A DNA stretch of 64,000 bases from Blautia sp. XA-2221 (lineage in GTDB: Bacteria; Bacillota; Clostridia; Lachnospirales; Lachnospiraceae): positions 210,788 to 274,787 of the forward strand of contig NZ_JAJQXX010000003.1 of NCBI RefSeq assembly GCF_028767025.1, written 5' to 3'. Both the position numbers and the translations under genes were made by a program. Under the pieces are notes generated by a model, which was not told the DNA's origin, made no database searches, and saw only the letters and a list, made by a program, of their open reading frames with translations. Below, piece by piece: positions 53,392 to 62,748 of the stretch. Positions within the stretch are counted from its first letter, which is position 1, and each line of letters begins with the position of its first letter.

Positions 53392-53535
53392 TATAATAAA
53401 AACAGAGATTAACCGGGCTTTATGGAAGCTCTGATATGAAAAGAGTGCAGTCTGTATGAGAGGGGATTTTTAATCCAAATTCTGGAAAGCGCCCCTGCAT
53501 CTGAAGACTGCACGCTTTATTTATATGTCTGCTAT
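53392..53535 (+). ncRNA. structured element after YigZ gene, terminator or small RNA
   Basis: TATAAT at 53392-53397 is followed by GTGCAGTCT (53445-53453) pairing with AGACTGCAC (53515-53523), enclosing AGGGG/CCCCT (53461-53465 and 53492-53496), then GCTTTATTTAT. It may be only an elaborate terminator between convergent genes; the -10 directly ahead leaves open a small RNA of about 120 nt. Confidence 0.3.
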
Positions 53536-53558
53536 TCAGTTATATTCGTAAACGGAAA

Positions 53559-54077
53559 TCAGCATTTCTCCGGTTCCGGATAATCCACACCAAAGGTTTC
53601 CACAGTTACAGTTTTCATTACCTGATCATCAAGTGGTCTGTCGCTGTAGTCTGTATCTTCTTCCGCAATGCGGTTTACAACATCCATACCCTCTGTGACC
53701 TTGCCGAAGGCAGCATAGCTTCCGTCAAGATGAGGAGCGGCTTTATGCATGATAAAGAACTGGCTTCCGCCGGAGTTTGGATGCATGGCTCTTGCCATGG
53801 AAAGAACACCGGGAGTGTGTGCAAGGTCATTTGCAACACCGTTCTGAGCGAACTCGCCTTTAATGCTGTATCCCGGGCCGCCCATACCGGTTCCGTCCGG
53901 GCAGCCGCCCTGGATCATGAAGCCGTTAATGACACGATGGAAGATCAGACCATCGTAAAAGCCCTTTTTCACAAGACTGATAAAGTTGTTTACCGTATTG
54001 GGAGCAACCTCCGGATAAAGCTCTGCTTTCATTACATCACCGTTTTCCATGGTGATCGTTACAACTGGATTTGCCAT
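53559..54077 (-). CDS. cyclophilin-type peptidyl-prolyl cis-trans isomerase
   Basis: 172 residues, a typical single-domain bacterial cyclophilin. Active-site pattern FHRVINGFMIQGGCPDGTG with catalytic Arg, SGGSQFFI and HLDGSYAAFGKVTEGMDVV. No signal peptide, so it folds cytosolic proteins. Start 54077 follows AAAGGAG; a frame up to 54284 adds a hydrophobic stretch but lacks an SD and overlaps the tsaE promoter. Confidence 0.95.
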   Translation of the reverse strand: MANPVVTITMENGDVMKAELYPEVAPNTVNNFISLVKKGFYDGLIFHRVINGFMIQGGCPDGTGMGGPGYSIKGEFAQNGVANDLAHTPGVLSMARAMHPNSGGSQFFIMHKAAPHLDGSYAAFGKVTEGMDVVNRIAEEDTDYSDRPLDDQVMKTVTVETFGVDYPEPEKC

Positions 54078-54104
54078 AGTTTTATTCTCCTTTTGCGAAA
54101 AGTA

Positions 54105-54133
54105 TTGTTTTTCTCTGTTTGCTCTATTATAAT
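54105..54133 (+). promoter_or_regulatory. promoter of tsaE-tsaB-rimI
   Basis: TTGTTT (54105-54110), 17 bp, TATAAT (54128-54133). The overlapping ATTATAAT is symmetric and may also serve the divergent cyclophilin gene. Confidence 0.55.
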
Positions 54134-54217
54134 ATGCAAAGAACAATTCTGCAAGAAATAAGTAAAAGACCGGAGCTGCTGTGAACAGTACCGGAATTTG
54201 TTTGGGAAGGCGTAGAC

Positions 54218-54646
54218 ATGGTAATAGAAACAAGAAGTCCAGAGGAAACATTTGAATTAGGAAAAAAAATCGGTGAATCAGCAAAGCCGGGACAGGTATA
54301 TACTCTTAACGGAGATCTTGGTGTAGGAAAAACAGTTTTTACCCAGGGAGTAGCAGCGGGGCTGGGCATCACAGAACCTGTCAGCAGCCCTACCTTTACG
54401 ATTGTGCAGGTCTATGAGGAAGGCCGTCTGCCTTTTTATCATTTTGATGTGTACCGTATCGGTGATATTGAAGAAATGGAAGAAATTGGCTATGACGATT
54501 ATTTTTTCGGAGAGGGGATCTGTCTTATTGAGTGGGCAGAGCTGATCGGGGATATCCTTCCGGAAAAACGCATTGAGGTTACTATAGAAAAGGATCTGAC
54601 ACAGGGATTTGATTATCGCAGGATCACTGTACAGGAGGTTGAATAA
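54218..54646 (+). CDS. tsaE: tRNA threonylcarbamoyladenosine ATPase TsaE
   Basis: 142 residues. Walker A GDLGVGKTVF, the VSSPTFTIVQVYEEG stretch and YHFDVYRI with LIEWAE, all typical of TsaE. It is the ATPase of the TsaBDE complex that makes t6A37 in ANN-decoding tRNAs. Four bases before tsaB; tsaD is in the same window at 61707, in another operon. Confidence 0.95.
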   Translation: MVIETRSPEETFELGKKIGESAKPGQVYTLNGDLGVGKTVFTQGVAAGLGITEPVSSPTFTIVQVYEEGRLPFYHFDVYRIGDIEEMEEIGYDDYFFGEGICLIEWAELIGDILPEKRIEVTIEKDLTQGFDYRRITVQEVE

Positions 54647-54649
54647 AAT

Positions 54650-55375
54650 ATGAAAATTTTAGGCTTGGACAGTTCCGGGATCGTAGCTTCCGTAGCTGTT
54701 GTTGAAGATGAAGTTCTGATCGCAGAATATACAGTGAATTATAAAAAAACACATTCTCAGACTCTGCTTCCGATGCTGGATGAGGTGGCAAAGATGACAG
54801 AACTTGATCTGGATACGGTTGACGCTATTGCTGTTGCCGGAGGCCCGGGATCGTTTACAGGGCTCCGTATTGGCTCTGCTACGGCCAAAGGGCTTGGACT
54901 TGCGCTGAAAAAGCCGCTTATCAGTGTGCCTACAGTAGAAGCGTTGGCTTATAACCTTTATGATACCCAGGGTCTGATCTGTCCGATTATGGATGCCAGA
55001 AGAAACCAGGTATATACAGGAATTTATCGCTTTAAAGATCATAAACTCCAGACAGTGGAGGATCAGATGGCAGTTCCCATTGAGGAACTTCTGACAAAGC
55101 TTGAACAGTATGGGGAAACAGTGACTTTCCTGGGGGACGGTGTCCCTGTATTCAGAGATCTGATCCGGGAAAAACTTCAGGTATCCTTTAGTTTTGCTCC
55201 GGCTCATGTAAACAGACAGAGAGCGGCAGCAGTGGCTTCACTGGGGCTTGTATATTACGAAGAAGGACGATACGGAACCGCAGAGGAGCATGTGCCGGAT
55301 TACCTTCGTGTTTCTCAGGCGGAAAGAGAGCGGGCAGAACGGGAAAAAGCGAAAGACCAGGAGGCTGCACAATGA
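54650..55375 (+). CDS. tsaB: tRNA threonylcarbamoyladenosine protein TsaB
   Basis: 241 residues. MKILGLDSSGIVASVAV, HSQTLLPMLDEV and the hallmark VAGGPGSFTGLRIGSATAKGL. An inactive Kae1-like paralogue that dimerises with TsaD in t6A synthesis. Its C-terminal tail is charged (ERERAEREKAKDQE). Stop overlaps the rimI start (ATGA). SD AGGAGG is inside the tsaE end. Confidence 0.95.
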   Translation: MKILGLDSSGIVASVAVVEDEVLIAEYTVNYKKTHSQTLLPMLDEVAKMTELDLDTVDAIAVAGGPGSFTGLRIGSATAKGLGLALKKPLISVPTVEALAYNLYDTQGLICPIMDARRNQVYTGIYRFKDHKLQTVEDQMAVPIEELLTKLEQYGETVTFLGDGVPVFRDLIREKLQVSFSFAPAHVNRQRAAAVASLGLVYYEEGRYGTAEEHVPDYLRVSQAERERAEREKAKDQEAAQ

Positions 55376-55806
55376 CATTTCGTGAAATGCTTGTGGAAGA
55401 TCTGGAGCAGGTTGTGGATATCGAACAGAAACTGTTTTCTGTACCGTGGACAAAAGAAGGCTTTCTTACCTATCTGATGAAAAAAGATACCATGTTTTTT
55501 GTGGTGGAAGAAAAAGAGCGTATTCTGGGCTACTGCAGTATGATGACTGTGCTGGATGAAGGAGATATCCTGAATGTGGCAGTACGTTCAGACCGTCAGA
55601 AAGAGGGAATCGGACAGTTTCTTGTGGACAGTATGCTCCGCATGGCGGAAATGCAGGGGATAAAGCTTGTCCATCTGGAGGTTCGCCAGGGAAACGGAAC
55701 CGCCAGACGGCTTTATCAGAGACTTGGATTCAAAGAGGACGGACTCCGCAGGGATTATTATGAGAATCCTGTGGAAAACGCAGTGCTGATGACAAAAGAG
55801 ATGTAG
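55372..55806 (+). CDS. rimI: ribosomal-protein-alanine N-acetyltransferase
   Basis: 144 residues, GNAT fold with the acetyl-CoA loop in RQKEGIGQFLVDSML and the family stretch LEVRQGNGTARRLYQRLGF. Modifies the N-terminus of ribosomal protein bS18 in model bacteria. The tsaE-tsaB-rimI order is common. Its last 77 bases overlap the end of the convergent YfhO gene, with no room for a terminator. Confidence 0.92.
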   Translation: MTFREMLVEDLEQVVDIEQKLFSVPWTKEGFLTYLMKKDTMFFVVEEKERILGYCSMMTVLDEGDILNVAVRSDRQKEGIGQFLVDSMLRMAEMQGIKLVHLEVRQGNGTARRLYQRLGFKEDGLRRDYYENPVENAVLMTKEM

Positions 55807-58372
55807 ATAACTTTGCCAGAAGAAGCACTGCGGCAGCACAGCTGAACAGAATACCGATCCGTTTACCGGGCGCATGAAAAGTAACAAGAACTTCATGCGT
55901 CCCTTTTTTTATGGGAAAACCTACAAATCCTTTGTTCACCATAACCGGTTCTGCACGATGTCCGTCTACCCGAATCTGATATCCTCTGGAATAGGCAAAA
56001 GAAGTTACAAAGTACCCATCCTCCTTCATGGTAATATTTCCCTGGAGAAGAGCTTTTCTGTTTTCCGGGCAGGAGGTAAAAGGTATAATATCCGGATGAT
56101 TGATCGCAGAAACCGGCAAAGTGAATCCGCGGAGATTCTTTATTTTGTAATTTCCCTTAGAAAAAGCAATCTCAAGGGTTTTTAAAGGCGTATTGGCGGA
56201 AAGCATATAGGTGAAGGTATGGTTATGGTTCGGATACGGGGCAGAGGAGCCAGAAAGCCTGTTGCGGATGCCGTTGATAGTTATGTCAACATCCCTGCTT
56301 CCGTTATAGTCCACATCGAAAGACAGAAGCAGAACCTGATCTTTCAGTACAGATGGGAGACTGCGGGATACGGTTTCTGCCTGGCTGCCAGAGGAACGAC
56401 TCATAAAATCTTGTGGAAGAGGATATTCTTTCATCTGAGAAGTATAGGCTGATTTCCTGGAAACAACAGTTTCCGGTACAATGGTCCGATTGGTCAGGCT
56501 GTCCAGATTATAAGGATAGACAAGCCGGTCATAGTCTGCTTCGCTCATAAGAGCTGAGGTTCCGTAAGCAACAGGAAGTACACCGGGATTTTCTGCCAGA
56601 ACAAGATTTTCCTTTTTAAGACGGGTGATATATCCTGCAGGAATCCGGTCCTCAGAGGTCTGTATATACCGGACACCTGTCAGATACTCCTGAAACGGAT
56701 TGGGCGCAGCATTCATGGAAACGCGGTTTCTGGCGCTGACCGGCATTTTCAGAATGTCATAAAACAGATGATTGTAGGTGGTATTGGAAACAGAGGAATA
56801 CATAGTTGTGCGGCGGTGGTTTTCCGGAAGCATATAGTTGCTGTTGGTCATAGGAGCGGTAAAAATATCTATTGCGCTTCCCGGTTCAGTACAGATGTCA
56901 TTCAGTTCCTGCGAAGTGAAGGTTTCTCTGGATTTTCTGAAGGAATCAGCGAAATTTTCTGTTTTTGCAGTGCTGAGAAACAAAAGAGCCGGTATAACGC
57001 AGAGCAGGACATAGGATGTACTGTTTTTTGTAAAAAAGCTTTGTAAAGTACGGAAAGGGACAGCTGTTTTCAGAGTATTGATCTTCCGGCTGAAAAATAA
57101 ATTTTTCTCTGAAAGTATGACAGCCTTCGGTGAAAGAGAATAAAAAAGTAGCACCAGAACATCTGCCAGGATCAGGTTTTTCTGTGAAGAATGAAAGAAA
57201 AACACCTGGACCAGTGCAGGCAGAGTACATAGAACTGCCAGCGGAAAGCTGTGCCTCAGCTTTTTACTCTGCAGGAGGCTGAGTGTATGAGCTGTAAGCA
57301 GCAGGAACAGAGGCAGAAATGGAATCAGGGCTTTGGGGCGGAGATAAAGGGTTCCGTTCAGAATCCAGCAGCAGAGCTGACTGGAACACAGGATAAGAAG
57401 CGCAAAAGCCAGCTTTTTTGTTTTGCGGCAGCCCAGGGACAGAACCATACAGTAAAGCACAAGAAGGGTGAGTCCACAGCCGTAGGGACTGTAAAGCAAA
57501 GTGTTCATGGAGGGATTTACTGTAAAAATCTGCCACAGAGCAGCTGGCTTTGCATCTTTTTTGTTTTCCAGAATCACAAGTGCGGTAGGCAGAAGATGAA
57601 CCATGGCAAGACAAAGTCCGGTAAAAGTGGAAATTATATAAATTTTCCACATATGAGGCTCTTTTTTTCCTGTGCAGAGAAAATACAGGGTACAGCAAAC
57701 CAGGCAGGAAGGCAGAAAATAAAAGCTGTGAACGGATATCATAAAAAAGCAGACGGCAAGTCCGGGATGAAGGGGAAAATATTTTTTCGCAGTTCTGAAA
57801 GGGCGTGTTTTTATGCTGTCTGTGCATAAAAGTGCAAGGATCAGAAACGGAAGATAGTTTACAAACATAATCTGTCTGTGAGCCTGGAACATACAGTTGG
57901 CAGTAAGATAAAGAAATCCTCCTGTAAGACAGTAAGACCTGTCCATACCATGACGAAGGAGCCACCAGTAAAGAAGACAGGCGCCTGCAGCCATTTCTGT
58001 TACTGCGTAAAACTGAATTATGGTTTCTACAGGGACAGAAGGAAGAAGATAGCAGATCAGCACATCCGGGCGCAAAAATCCGTAATAGGAAAGGGTATAA
58101 AAATTTGCTCCGCTTCCAAGAGCGGTCCAGTCAGGAAACAGATTTCCTGTTGCATAAAACTGTTTGCGCATAGTATCCACAATTGTTATATGCTGACAGT
58201 ACCAGTCTGTTTCTGAGCCAAAAAGTTTTCCCTGAGGTACAGAAACATACACAAATATAAGCACTGCAGCGGTAAGCAAAACAAAATGCAGTGCAGTAAC
58301 AGGAAAATGAACGGTAGCCTGTTCACGGGTGTGAGATACGGAAACGGATTCCCGGCCAATAAGATGCTCCAT
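55730..58372 (-). CDS. YfhO-family multi-pass membrane protein
   Basis: 880 residues. About a dozen helices in residues 25-480, then an outside domain (about 490-830) and a last helix (about 845-865). Matches the YfhO family: FGSETDWYCQHI near the start with the DW pair of GT-C-like proteins, FLRPDVLICYL, and a C-terminal stretch FVTSFAYSRGYQIRVDGHRA. YfhO proteins are thought to glycosylate lipoteichoic acid or other surface polymers, with B. subtilis YfhO as reference. ATG at 58372 has SD GAAAGGAG. The C-terminus overlaps rimI. Confidence 0.88.
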   Translation of the reverse strand: MEHLIGRESVSVSHTREQATVHFPVTALHFVLLTAAVLIFVYVSVPQGKLFGSETDWYCQHITIVDTMRKQFYATGNLFPDWTALGSGANFYTLSYYGFLRPDVLICYLLPSVPVETIIQFYAVTEMAAGACLLYWWLLRHGMDRSYCLTGGFLYLTANCMFQAHRQIMFVNYLPFLILALLCTDSIKTRPFRTAKKYFPLHPGLAVCFFMISVHSFYFLPSCLVCCTLYFLCTGKKEPHMWKIYIISTFTGLCLAMVHLLPTALVILENKKDAKPAALWQIFTVNPSMNTLLYSPYGCGLTLLVLYCMVLSLGCRKTKKLAFALLILCSSQLCCWILNGTLYLRPKALIPFLPLFLLLTAHTLSLLQSKKLRHSFPLAVLCTLPALVQVFFFHSSQKNLILADVLVLLFYSLSPKAVILSEKNLFFSRKINTLKTAVPFRTLQSFFTKNSTSYVLLCVIPALLFLSTAKTENFADSFRKSRETFTSQELNDICTEPGSAIDIFTAPMTNSNYMLPENHRRTTMYSSVSNTTYNHLFYDILKMPVSARNRVSMNAAPNPFQEYLTGVRYIQTSEDRIPAGYITRLKKENLVLAENPGVLPVAYGTSALMSEADYDRLVYPYNLDSLTNRTIVPETVVSRKSAYTSQMKEYPLPQDFMSRSSGSQAETVSRSLPSVLKDQVLLLSFDVDYNGSRDVDITINGIRNRLSGSSAPYPNHNHTFTYMLSANTPLKTLEIAFSKGNYKIKNLRGFTLPVSAINHPDIIPFTSCPENRKALLQGNITMKEDGYFVTSFAYSRGYQIRVDGHRAEPVMVNKGFVGFPIKKGTHEVLVTFHAPGKRIGILFSCAAAVLLLAKLSTSLLSSALRFPQDSHNNPCGVRPL

Positions 58373-58646
58373 AAAGGGGTTCTCCTTTCAAATGAAGTAG
58401 AGTATGTGAAATAATAGTAAAAATATACAATTTTTATCTTAAGAAACCTGTTTGATAAATCTGAAGATTTATTAAGAATTATATGGAAGCTGAAAAAATA
58501 TGGTATAATTCATCAATAAAATACCAAATTCAGAACAGGTAAAAACAGCAGTTTGATATGCAGTTGCCAGGGTACAAGATAAATACCTCCAATTTATGCA
58601 AAGGGGATGCTGTCGGTTCTGAATGTGCGGAAAAAGGAGAGAAATC

Positions 58647-59345
58647 ATGGAAGAACCGGGAATTTTGATCGTTGATGATAACCCTGAGATCCGGGAGGTG
58701 ACGATGGTGCTTCTGCAGGGCGAAGGATTTACTGTGGATGAAGCCGGAGACGGAAAAGAAGCTCTGGATAAAATAGAACATGGAACTTATGATCTGATCC
58801 TGCTGGATGTAATGATGCCGGGATTGAACGGATACCAGACCTGTATGGAGATCAGAAAAAAATCAAACGTCCCAATTCTGTTTCTAAGCGCAAGAACTCA
58901 GGTGGAAGATAAGATCATGGGCTTTTCCAGCGGCGGAGATGACTATCTCCCAAAGCCTTTTTCCTATCAGGAGCTGATCAGCAGAGTAAAGGCGCTTGTG
59001 CGGCGCTATCATGTGTATCAGGGAAGCAGCCGGAGAACCCGGGAAGAAAAAATGTGCAGCGGAGCGTTGGAAGTGTATCTGGAAGCAGGAACCGTATGGA
59101 AAAACGGAAAAGAGATTTCTCTTACAGACACGGAGTTTTCCATTCTATGTACTCTTATGAAGCATAGAAAGCAGATTTTTTCTGTGGAACATCTGTATGA
59201 AACAGTGTGGGAAGAAACTTATTATTACGGTGCGGCAAATATTGTTATGGTACATATCCGAAATCTTCGGTCAAAAATAGAGGACGAGCCCGGAAATCCC
59301 AAAATCATCCGCACTGTATGGGGAAGGGGGTACAGGTGTGATTAA
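58647..59345 (+). CDS. OmpR-family response regulator (fourth two-component system)
   Basis: 232 residues: receiver with D10/D11 and phosphoacceptor Asp54 in LILLDVMMPGLNG, DDYLPKPFSY, then a winged-helix domain ending IRTVWGRGYRCD, as in VanR/VncR-like regulators. Start 58647 follows AAAAGGAG. The kinase GTG start lies inside its last codons. No transporter is beside it, so the target is unknown; TTAAGAA repeats near 58439 and 58472 sit upstream of an extended -10 (TGGTATAAT, 58501). Confidence 0.92.
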   Translation: MEEPGILIVDDNPEIREVTMVLLQGEGFTVDEAGDGKEALDKIEHGTYDLILLDVMMPGLNGYQTCMEIRKKSNVPILFLSARTQVEDKIMGFSSGGDDYLPKPFSYQELISRVKALVRRYHVYQGSSRRTREEKMCSGALEVYLEAGTVWKNGKEISLTDTEFSILCTLMKHRKQIFSVEHLYETVWEETYYYGAANIVMVHIRNLRSKIEDEPGNPKIIRTVWGRGYRCD

Positions 59346-60669
59346 GAAAAAAAGAGCAGAAAGGGAATGGAAACTGACGCAGGAACTTATGGTGCTTTTT
59401 TTTGCAAGCTTTATCATTGCTGTTTTGTGTACGATTTTTTTTGTAAACAGAAGGTTTACAATTTATTCCTGGGCTCTGGAGCATGAAATACTGGATGATA
59501 CCCGGGAAGAATATGCGGACTGGCTGAAAAAAACAGCGCCTTTCTACAGAATGGCTCAGCCGGAAGAGTATATGCCGGTGTTTAAAGAGAAAGCAGATGC
59601 TTATACGTGGCTTGGGATTTATGATGAGAGCGGACAATATCAGGCAGGCTTTTTCCCGGAGATTTTAGACAGTCCTTTCTGGGGCAGCTGGATCTGGTCG
59701 GATAGTGATATAGCAGCTCAGGGAATGGAGACGCCTGTAAAAACAGAAATCGAATTTCAGGATGGAATTGCCCGGATACGTCTTATGAGTTATCAGTCTC
59801 TTAAATTTTTTTCACTGTATTATCTGATGGTTGCAGTTTTAAACGGAGCGGCAGTTTTTTTACCTGTGCTTATTTTTGCTCACAGGAGAATGAAATATCT
59901 GGGGAATGTGCGTGCTGAGATAACAGTGATCGGGCAGGGAGACATGGAGCACAGGGTAACAGTAAAAGGACACGATGAAATTTCCGCCCTGGCTGCAGAG
60001 CTGGACGATATGAGAATGACGCTGAAGAACAGTATGGAAAATGAACAGAAGGTTTACAGAGATAAGCAGGAACTGATCAGGGCAGTTTCTCATGATCTCA
60101 GAACTCCTCTTACTGCTCTTAACGGATATCTGGAGATTCTTCACAGAAAAAAAGGAAGAGAAGAAGATTATCCTGGTTATATTCGGAAATGCCTGGAAAA
60201 AACAGAAGAAATCAGGAGCTTGTCAGATAAAATGTTTGAGTATGCTCTTGTATTTGGGAACACCGGAGAAATTGCCATGCAGGCCTGGACTCCGGCACAG
60301 TTTGCAGAAGCGGTAAAGGAAATGGCAGAAGAACTGTCTGTTCAGGGGATTCTGATTTCTTTTCGGCAGGGAGAGCTGCCGGAAACGGTATGGGAAGCTA
60401 ATCCGTTTCTTATCAGACGTCTGATCTGGAATCTGGGTTCTAATATTCAGCGTTATGGAGATAGGACCAGAACTGCAGATATGGAGGTATCTGCAGACAA
60501 TAACGTTTTGAAATTAACTGTGCGTAATTACATAGAAAACAAGGGCCGGGCGGCAGGCAGCGGCGTAGGACTGAAAAGTGCGGCAAAGATTGCAGAACTT
60601 CACGGAGGAAGCCTTTCATACGGGAAAGCAGGAGAGGAATTTGCTACAAAGCTCAGCCTTCCACTGTGA
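59338..60669 (+). CDS. sensor histidine kinase (VanS/VncS-like)
   Basis: 443 residues. GTG start overlaps the regulator end; GGAAGGGGG upstream acts as SD. Helix 1 (about 18-36), outside domain (about 40-165), helix 2 (about 170-190), HAMP (about 195-245), His252 in RAVSHDLRTPLTALNGY. The ATPase has N-box NLGSNIQRYG and G2 GSGVGL, but the G1 motif reads VRNYIENKG with no DxGxG. Some kinases of this group share that loss, so activity is not excluded. Signal unknown. Confidence 0.88.
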   Translation: MIKKKRAEREWKLTQELMVLFFASFIIAVLCTIFFVNRRFTIYSWALEHEILDDTREEYADWLKKTAPFYRMAQPEEYMPVFKEKADAYTWLGIYDESGQYQAGFFPEILDSPFWGSWIWSDSDIAAQGMETPVKTEIEFQDGIARIRLMSYQSLKFFSLYYLMVAVLNGAAVFLPVLIFAHRRMKYLGNVRAEITVIGQGDMEHRVTVKGHDEISALAAELDDMRMTLKNSMENEQKVYRDKQELIRAVSHDLRTPLTALNGYLEILHRKKGREEDYPGYIRKCLEKTEEIRSLSDKMFEYALVFGNTGEIAMQAWTPAQFAEAVKEMAEELSVQGILISFRQGELPETVWEANPFLIRRLIWNLGSNIQRYGDRTRTADMEVSADNNVLKLTVRNYIENKGRAAGSGVGLKSAAKIAELHGGSLSYGKAGEEFATKLSLPL

Positions 60670-60745
60670 CGGAAGGGGATTTTTGCCTTGTTTTGAAGTT
60701 CTGATTGTGTTACACTTTGCCAGTAGAGAAAACGTGAAGATAACA

Positions 60746-60761
60746 GCAGAATGTATTCTGC
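60746..60761. promoter_or_regulatory. 16-bp dyad upstream of rnz
   Basis: GCAGAAT and ATTCTGC flank GT (60746-60761), 32 bp before the rnz ATG. Could be an operator or a small leader hairpin close to the SD; no regulator is assigned. Confidence 0.35.
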
Positions 60762-60792
60762 ATAAGTCTTTTCAGAATAAAAGAGGTAAGCT

Positions 60793-61704
60793 ATGTTAGA
60801 TGTTTGTTTAGTAGGAACCGGAGGTATGATGCCTCTTCCAAGAAGATGGCTGACTGCTCTGATGACCAGATATAACGGAAGCAGCCTGCTGATCGACTGT
60901 GGAGAAGGAACTCAGGTTGCTGTAAAAGAAAAGGGATGGAGTTTTAAGCCGATTGATGTGATATGCTTTACTCATTATCATGGAGATCACATCAGCGGGC
61001 TGCCCGGACTGCTTCTGACCATGGGAAATGCAGACCGTACAGAGCCTCTGACGCTGATCGGTCCCAGAGGACTGGAAAGGGTGGTGAACGCTCTGCGGGT
61101 GATTGCTCCGGAGCTGCCCTTTGAGATCAAATTTATAGAGATCACGAAACCGGAAGAGGTTATTGAACTGAACGGGTATCGAATTACTGCTTTCAGAGTA
61201 AATCATAATGTGATCTGCTATGGATATACGCTGGAGATTTTAAGACAGGGGAAATTTTCTCCCGAACGTGCCAGAGAGCAGGAGATTCCGTTGAAGTTCT
61301 GGAATCCGCTGCAAAAAGGTCAGACCATAGAGGCAGATGGAGTGGTATATACTCCGGATATGGTTCTCGGGCCGGATCGAAAAGGGATCAAGCTGACGTA
61401 TACTACCGATACCAGACCGACAGAATCCATTCTTCGCAACGCCAGAGAGTCAGATCTTTTTATCTGCGAGGGAATGTATGGAGAAGATGACAAGGCGGAT
61501 AAGGCAAAGGGATATAAGCATATGACTTTCCGCGAAGCGGCGGAGCTGGCGCGGGATGCGCAGGTAAAAGAAATGTGGCTGACGCACTACAGCCCGTCCC
61601 TGATCCGTCCGGAAGAGTACATGGAAACGGTAAGAGGAATTTTTCCGCAGGCTTATCCAGGCAGAGACGGAAAAAGCACGGAATTGAATTTTGAGGAGGA
61701 GTAA
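60793..61704 (+). CDS. rnz: ribonuclease Z
   Basis: 303 residues, the standard short RNase Z. Metallo-beta-lactamase motif [15 protein letters not shown] for zinc, later TTDTRPTES and CEGMYGE, with the tRNA-binding exosite region near 150-200. It trims tRNA 3' trailers. The tRNA-Ser genes in this window lack an encoded CCA, and RNase Z is the enzyme for such precursors. SD AAAAGAGG. Two bases before tsaD. Confidence 0.95.
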   Translation: MLDVCLVGTGGMMPLPRRWLTALMTRYNGSSLLIDCGEGTQVAVKEKGWSFKPIDVICFTHYHGDHISGLPGLLLTMGNADRTEPLTLIGPRGLERVVNALRVIAPELPFEIKFIEITKPEEVIELNGYRITAFRVNHNVICYGYTLEILRQGKFSPERAREQEIPLKFWNPLQKGQTIEADGVVYTPDMVLGPDRKGIKLTYTTDTRPTESILRNARESDLFICEGMYGEDDKADKAKGYKHMTFREAAELARDAQVKEMWLTHYSPSLIRPEEYMETVRGIFPQAYPGRDGKSTELNFEEE

Positions 61705-61706
61705 AG

Positions 61707-62726
61707 GTGGAAGATACACTGATTCTGGCAATAGAAAGCTCCTGTGACGAAACAGCGGCATCTGTTGTAAAAAACGGAAGAACAATTTTATCTAATGTGA
61801 TTTCCTCTCAGATTGAGCTCCATAAACTGTATGGTGGAGTTGTGCCGGAAATTGCATCACGGAAACACATTGAAAAAATCAATCAGGTGATCGAGGAGGC
61901 GTTAGAGGAAGCAGGAGTAACTCTGGATGACCTGGACGCTATTGGCGTTACCTATGGTCCGGGGCTTGTTGGCGCGCTTCTGGTAGGAGTGGCAGAAGCC
62001 AAGGCCATTGCCTATGCAAAAAAACTTCCTCTTGTAGGTGTTCACCATATAGAAGGACATGTTTCCGCTAACTATATTGAACATCCGGATCTGGAACCGC
62101 CGTTCCTGTGTCTGATCGTTTCGGGCGGCCATACACATCTTGTGATTGTTAAAGACTATGGAGAATTTGAGATTCTGGGAAGAACCAGAGATGATGCGGC
62201 AGGAGAAGCCTTTGATAAAGTTGCCAGGGCTATTGGTCTGGGCTATCCGGGAGGCCCGAAAATTGATAAATTGTCAAAAGAGGGAAATCCTGATGCTATT
62301 CAGTTCCCCAGAGCCAAAGTGGGAGACTGCCCTTATGATTTCAGCTTCAGTGGAGTGAAGTCTGCGGTTCTGAATTATCTGAATCAGGCACAGATGAAAG
62401 GTGAGGAGGTCAACAGAGCAGATCTGGCAGCTTCTTTCCAGAAAGCAGTTGTGGATGTTCTGGTAGAGCATACTATGATGGCTGCAAAAGATTTTGGTAT
62501 GAAAAAGGTGGCTATTGCCGGCGGAGTGGCTTCCAACGGAACGCTTCGGGAGGCAATGGAGCAGGCATGTAAGGAGAACGGATATAGTTTTTGCCGTCCG
62601 TCACCTATTTTCTGTACAGATAATGCAGCTATGATCGGAGTAGCCGCTTATTATGAATACAAAAAAGGAACCCGTCATGGATGGAATCTGAATGCGGTGC
62701 CGAACCTGAAACTGGGTGAGAGATAA
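61707..62726 (+). CDS. tsaD: tRNA N6-adenosine threonylcarbamoyltransferase TsaD
   Basis: 339 residues, standard length. [16 protein letters not shown], metal-binding [41 protein letters not shown] and the C-terminal [16 protein letters not shown]. Transfers the threonylcarbamoyl group to A37. GTG start after GAGGAGTAAAG, overlapping nothing. With tsaE and tsaB seven kilobases away, three t6A genes are in this window. Confidence 0.97.
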   Translation: MEDTLILAIESSCDETAASVVKNGRTILSNVISSQIELHKLYGGVVPEIASRKHIEKINQVIEEALEEAGVTLDDLDAIGVTYGPGLVGALLVGVAEAKAIAYAKKLPLVGVHHIEGHVSANYIEHPDLEPPFLCLIVSGGHTHLVIVKDYGEFEILGRTRDDAAGEAFDKVARAIGLGYPGGPKIDKLSKEGNPDAIQFPRAKVGDCPYDFSFSGVKSAVLNYLNQAQMKGEEVNRADLAASFQKAVVDVLVEHTMMAAKDFGMKKVAIAGGVASNGTLREAMEQACKENGYSFCRPSPIFCTDNAAMIGVAAYYEYKKGTRHGWNLNAVPNLKLGER

Positions 62727-62748
62727 AGCCGGATTGCTGGAGGTTTTA

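Noticed and set aside
53404..53535. 6S RNA
   Set aside because: Too short and lacks the large central bubble between two long arms.
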